The position numbers and the translations under genes were made by a program. DNA of 64,000 nt from Hyphomicrobium sp. (lineage in GTDB: Bacteria; Pseudomonadota; Alphaproteobacteria; Rhizobiales; Hyphomicrobiaceae). Below are positions 62,035-64,000 of the stretch, piece by piece. The stretch lies in assembly GCA_002928955.1 (NCBI GenBank), contig PERT01000001.1, positions 1 through 64,000 on the forward strand, written 5' to 3'. The notes under the pieces are model-generated. The model was not told the origin of the DNA, ran no database searches, and worked only from the letters and a program-made list of their open reading frames with translations. How positions within the stretch are numbered: the stretch's first letter is position 1; each line of letters opens with the position of its first letter.

Positions 62035-63538
62035 AGGCCACGATCTTCTGATTGTAGGCGCCGACCTCGGGGTGTCGCGACAGTTGCGCATCTAGATCGG
62101 CAAAGATCGCCTTCATGTTGGCTTCCGAGGTCGGGCTTTCCACCACGACCACGAGTTCGGGCTTGTTCGACGACGCGCGGACCAAGCCCCAAGTCCCGTC
62201 GGCCAGCACGACGCGCACGCCATTCACGGTGATGAGCTCGCGGATCTTCTGCCCGGCGATTGTCGCACCGCGCGCGGCGAGCGTTTTGTAATGCTCGATG
62301 ATTTTGTCGACGACACCGTATTTCACTTCGTCGCCGCAGTGGGGCGACATGGTCGGCGAGCCCCAGGTCTTGGGCAGTGCGTTCTTGAGATCGGCCATGG
62401 TCTTGGTGGGATTGCGGTCGAGCATGTCGAGGACCGCGAGCGCCGCCACGAGCCCGTCGTCATAGCCGCGCCCGAGTGGCGGATTGAAGAAGAAGTGGCC
62501 CGACTTCTCGAAGCCGACGAGCGCCTTGGTCTCGTGCGAAAAGCGCTTGATGTAGCTGTGGCCGGTCTTCCAGTAGGTGGTGGTCGCGCCGTTGGCGAGC
62601 AGCACCGGATCGGTGGCGAAAAGCCCCGTGGACTTCACGTCGACCACGAATTTGGCGTTCGGGTGCAGCGATGAGATATCGCGCGCGAGCATCACGCCGA
62701 CCTTGTCGGCGAAGATTTCGTGGCCCTCGTCGTCGACCACGCCGCAGCGGTCGCCATCGCCATCGAACCCGAGCCCCACGTCGGCGCGGTGCTGGCGCAC
62801 GGCGGCGGCGATGGCGTTGAGCATCTTCATGTCTTCAGGGTTCGGATTGTAGCGCGGGAAGTGATAGTCAAGCTTGGTGTCGAGCGGAATCACCTCGCAG
62901 CCGATTGCCTCGAGCACCTGCGGGGCGAAGGCGCCGGCCGTGCCGTTGCCGCAGGCGCAGACGACCTTCAGTTTCCGCTTGAGCTTCGGGCGGTCGAGCA
63001 GCGCAGCCACGTAACGCTCGCCCATGTCGGGCACGAAAACATAACGGCCGCCGGCACGGGGCTGGAACTTTCCCTCAAGCACGATCTTCTTGAGTTGCGT
63101 CATTTCATCGGGCCCGAAGGTCAGCGGACGGCCGAGGCCCATCTTGATGCCGGTCCAGCCGTTGTCGTTGTGGGATGCTGTGACCATGGCCACGCCTTCG
63201 ACGTCGAGTGCGAACTGGGCGAAATAAGCCATGGGCGACAGGGCGAGGCCGATGTCGTGGACTTCGCAGCCGCCTGCCAAAAGCCCGGTGATCAGTGCCT
63301 GCTTCACGCTTCCCGAGTAAGATCGGAAGTCGTGGCCGACGACGACGCGCTTCGGTACCCCGCGCTCGGCGAACAGAGCCGCCATGCCGAGGCCGACGGC
63401 GTTCAACCCCATCAGGTTGATTTCCTCAGGGAACAGCCAGCGGGCATCGTATTCGCGGAACCCGGTCGGCTTTACGAGCGGATAGCGCTCGAAGTCGGCC
63501 GTGTTCGGAACGAGATCTGCGCGGGGGATGGGAAGCAT
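62033..63538 (-). CDS. phosphomannomutase/phosphoglucomutase
   Basis: This 501-aa alpha-D-phosphohexomutase has the phosphoserine loop VTASHNDNGWTG, the metal site GFDGDGDRCGVVDD, the sugar-binding GFEKSGHFFFN, and a C-terminal phosphate-binding region (RASSNKPELVVVVESP). It interconverts hexose-1-P and hexose-6-P, feeding nucleotide sugars for polysaccharides, which could include Pel precursors. The start MLPIPRADLVPNTADF is unambiguous. Confidence 0.92.
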   Translation of the reverse strand: MLPIPRADLVPNTADFERYPLVKPTGFREYDARWLFPEEINLMGLNAVGLGMAALFAERGVPKRVVVGHDFRSYSGSVKQALITGLLAGGCEVHDIGLALSPMAYFAQFALDVEGVAMVTASHNDNGWTGIKMGLGRPLTFGPDEMTQLKKIVLEGKFQPRAGGRYVFVPDMGERYVAALLDRPKLKRKLKVVCACGNGTAGAFAPQVLEAIGCEVIPLDTKLDYHFPRYNPNPEDMKMLNAIAAAVRQHRADVGLGFDGDGDRCGVVDDEGHEIFADKVGVMLARDISSLHPNAKFVVDVKSTGLFATDPVLLANGATTTYWKTGHSYIKRFSHETKALVGFEKSGHFFFNPPLGRGYDDGLVAALAVLDMLDRNPTKTMADLKNALPKTWGSPTMSPHCGDEVKYGVVDKIIEHYKTLAARGATIAGQKIRELITVNGVRVVLADGTWGLVRASSNKPELVVVVESPTSEANMKAIFADLDAQLSRHPEVGAYNQKIVA

Positions 63539-63664
63539 GGGGCCCTCGTGGTTAACGTGGCCGGAACCTAACGGATCGGGATGCTCCCGCCAACGTCGAA
63601 TCAGGCCGTGTGCGCTGCCTTTATGGCAGGGTTCGTGGCGGCGCCAAGCCCGGCGGTTGAGGAA

Positions 63665-64000
63665 TCAATCCTGGAGATAAAGCGTGCCGGAACGCATCTC
63701 GAGCCGCGACAGCCGGCCGAGGAACGACATGCCCAGTAGCGAGGTGTTGAGCCGACCCGGTTCGCTCACGACCGCGCGCACGTCACGGACGGTGATATCC
63801 CCGATCGAGACGCGAGACAGGGTCACGGGCGCGACCTTGGCGCGGCCGTTGGCGGTGCTCACCACGTGGCTGAAATCCTGCGGCTTCAGGAAAATGCCGG
63901 CACGCTCGGCATCTTCGTAGCTCAAGGCCACAAGCGTCGCGCCGGTGTCGACCATGACGTCGACCCCGCGGCCGTTGATGTCGGCCGAGGTATGGAAATG
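63665..64000 (-). CDS. retropepsin-like aspartic protease (5' part cut off)
   Basis: The frame stays open to the window edge, so the N-terminus is missing. At least 111 residues are visible: ADINGRGVDVMVDTGATLVALSYEDAERAG with the catalytic D-T-G-A, then VSTANGRAKVAPVTLSRVSIGDI, and SLLGMSFLGRLSRLEMRSGTLYL. This is the clan AA, TIGR02281-type bacterial protein, usually with an N-terminal membrane helix and periplasmic domain. Confidence 0.85.
   Translation of the reverse strand, partial: HFHTSADINGRGVDVMVDTGATLVALSYEDAERAGIFLKPQDFSHVVSTANGRAKVAPVTLSRVSIGDITVRDVRAVVSEPGRLNTSLLGMSFLGRLSRLEMRSGTLYLQD

Overview
This window is high-GC, densely coded DNA that reads as the chromosome of an alphaproteobacterium, most likely of the order Hyphomicrobiales. 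The support is: an aminotransferase-hom-glpX cluster, a class I PHA synthase, tad pilus genes of the CpaC/CpaD/TadG/TadD type, a liv-type ABC operon, and leucyltransferase Bpt. The species is an inference. I see no rRNA, tRNA, CRISPR array, transposase or integrase.

Layout. (1) 0.1-4.3 kb: an XRE regulator divergent from a VIT/vWA surface protein with a C-terminal sorting signal and its class GN sortase. (2) 4.5-7.1 kb: bpt, a small secreted protein and rimK, all on the minus strand. (3) 7.4-20.6 kb: a Pel-type exopolysaccharide locus (pelA, a pelB-like TPR gene, pelD, pelE, pelF, pelG), met head-on by three paralogous GH114-type (endo-alpha-1,4-polygalactosaminidase family) genes. PelA here has no N-terminal hydrolase domain, PelD has no GGDEF domain, the PelB-like protein has no beta-barrel, and pelC is absent. 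The locus is therefore a rearranged Pel system whose hydrolase function may be supplied in trans by three differently anchored enzymes. (4) 20.8-24.5 kb: a small membrane protein, an MFS/BT1-like transporter and an AMP-dependent acyl ligase. (5) 24.7-32.5 kb: tad pilus genes tadG, cpaC, cpaD and tadD, interrupted by a CDF transporter and two rRNA-modification genes. (6) 32.9-37.7 kb: a complete liv-type ABC importer. (7) 38-49 kb: metabolism (metY, phaC, aminotransferase, hom, glpX, metC) with small unknown proteins. (8) 49.5-56.9 kb: a vWA protein and a companion built from the same repeated beta domain, nitroreductase, NAD kinase, CutA and a peptidoglycan-binding-like protein. (9) 57-64 kb: a long non-coding stretch, an unusual membrane protein with a winged-helix-like tail, a phosphoesterase, phosphomannomutase and a truncated retropepsin-like protease.

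The two observations most worth following are the split Pel/GH114 locus and a dispersed family of about 75-nt two-tier hairpins at 48-123, 4351-4427, 5988-6065, 46606-46682, 57270-57348 and 57362-57437. The hairpins share an outer stem and a TCAT-like bulge, but their inner stems differ in sequence while still pairing. All lie between genes, mostly just after gene 3' ends.
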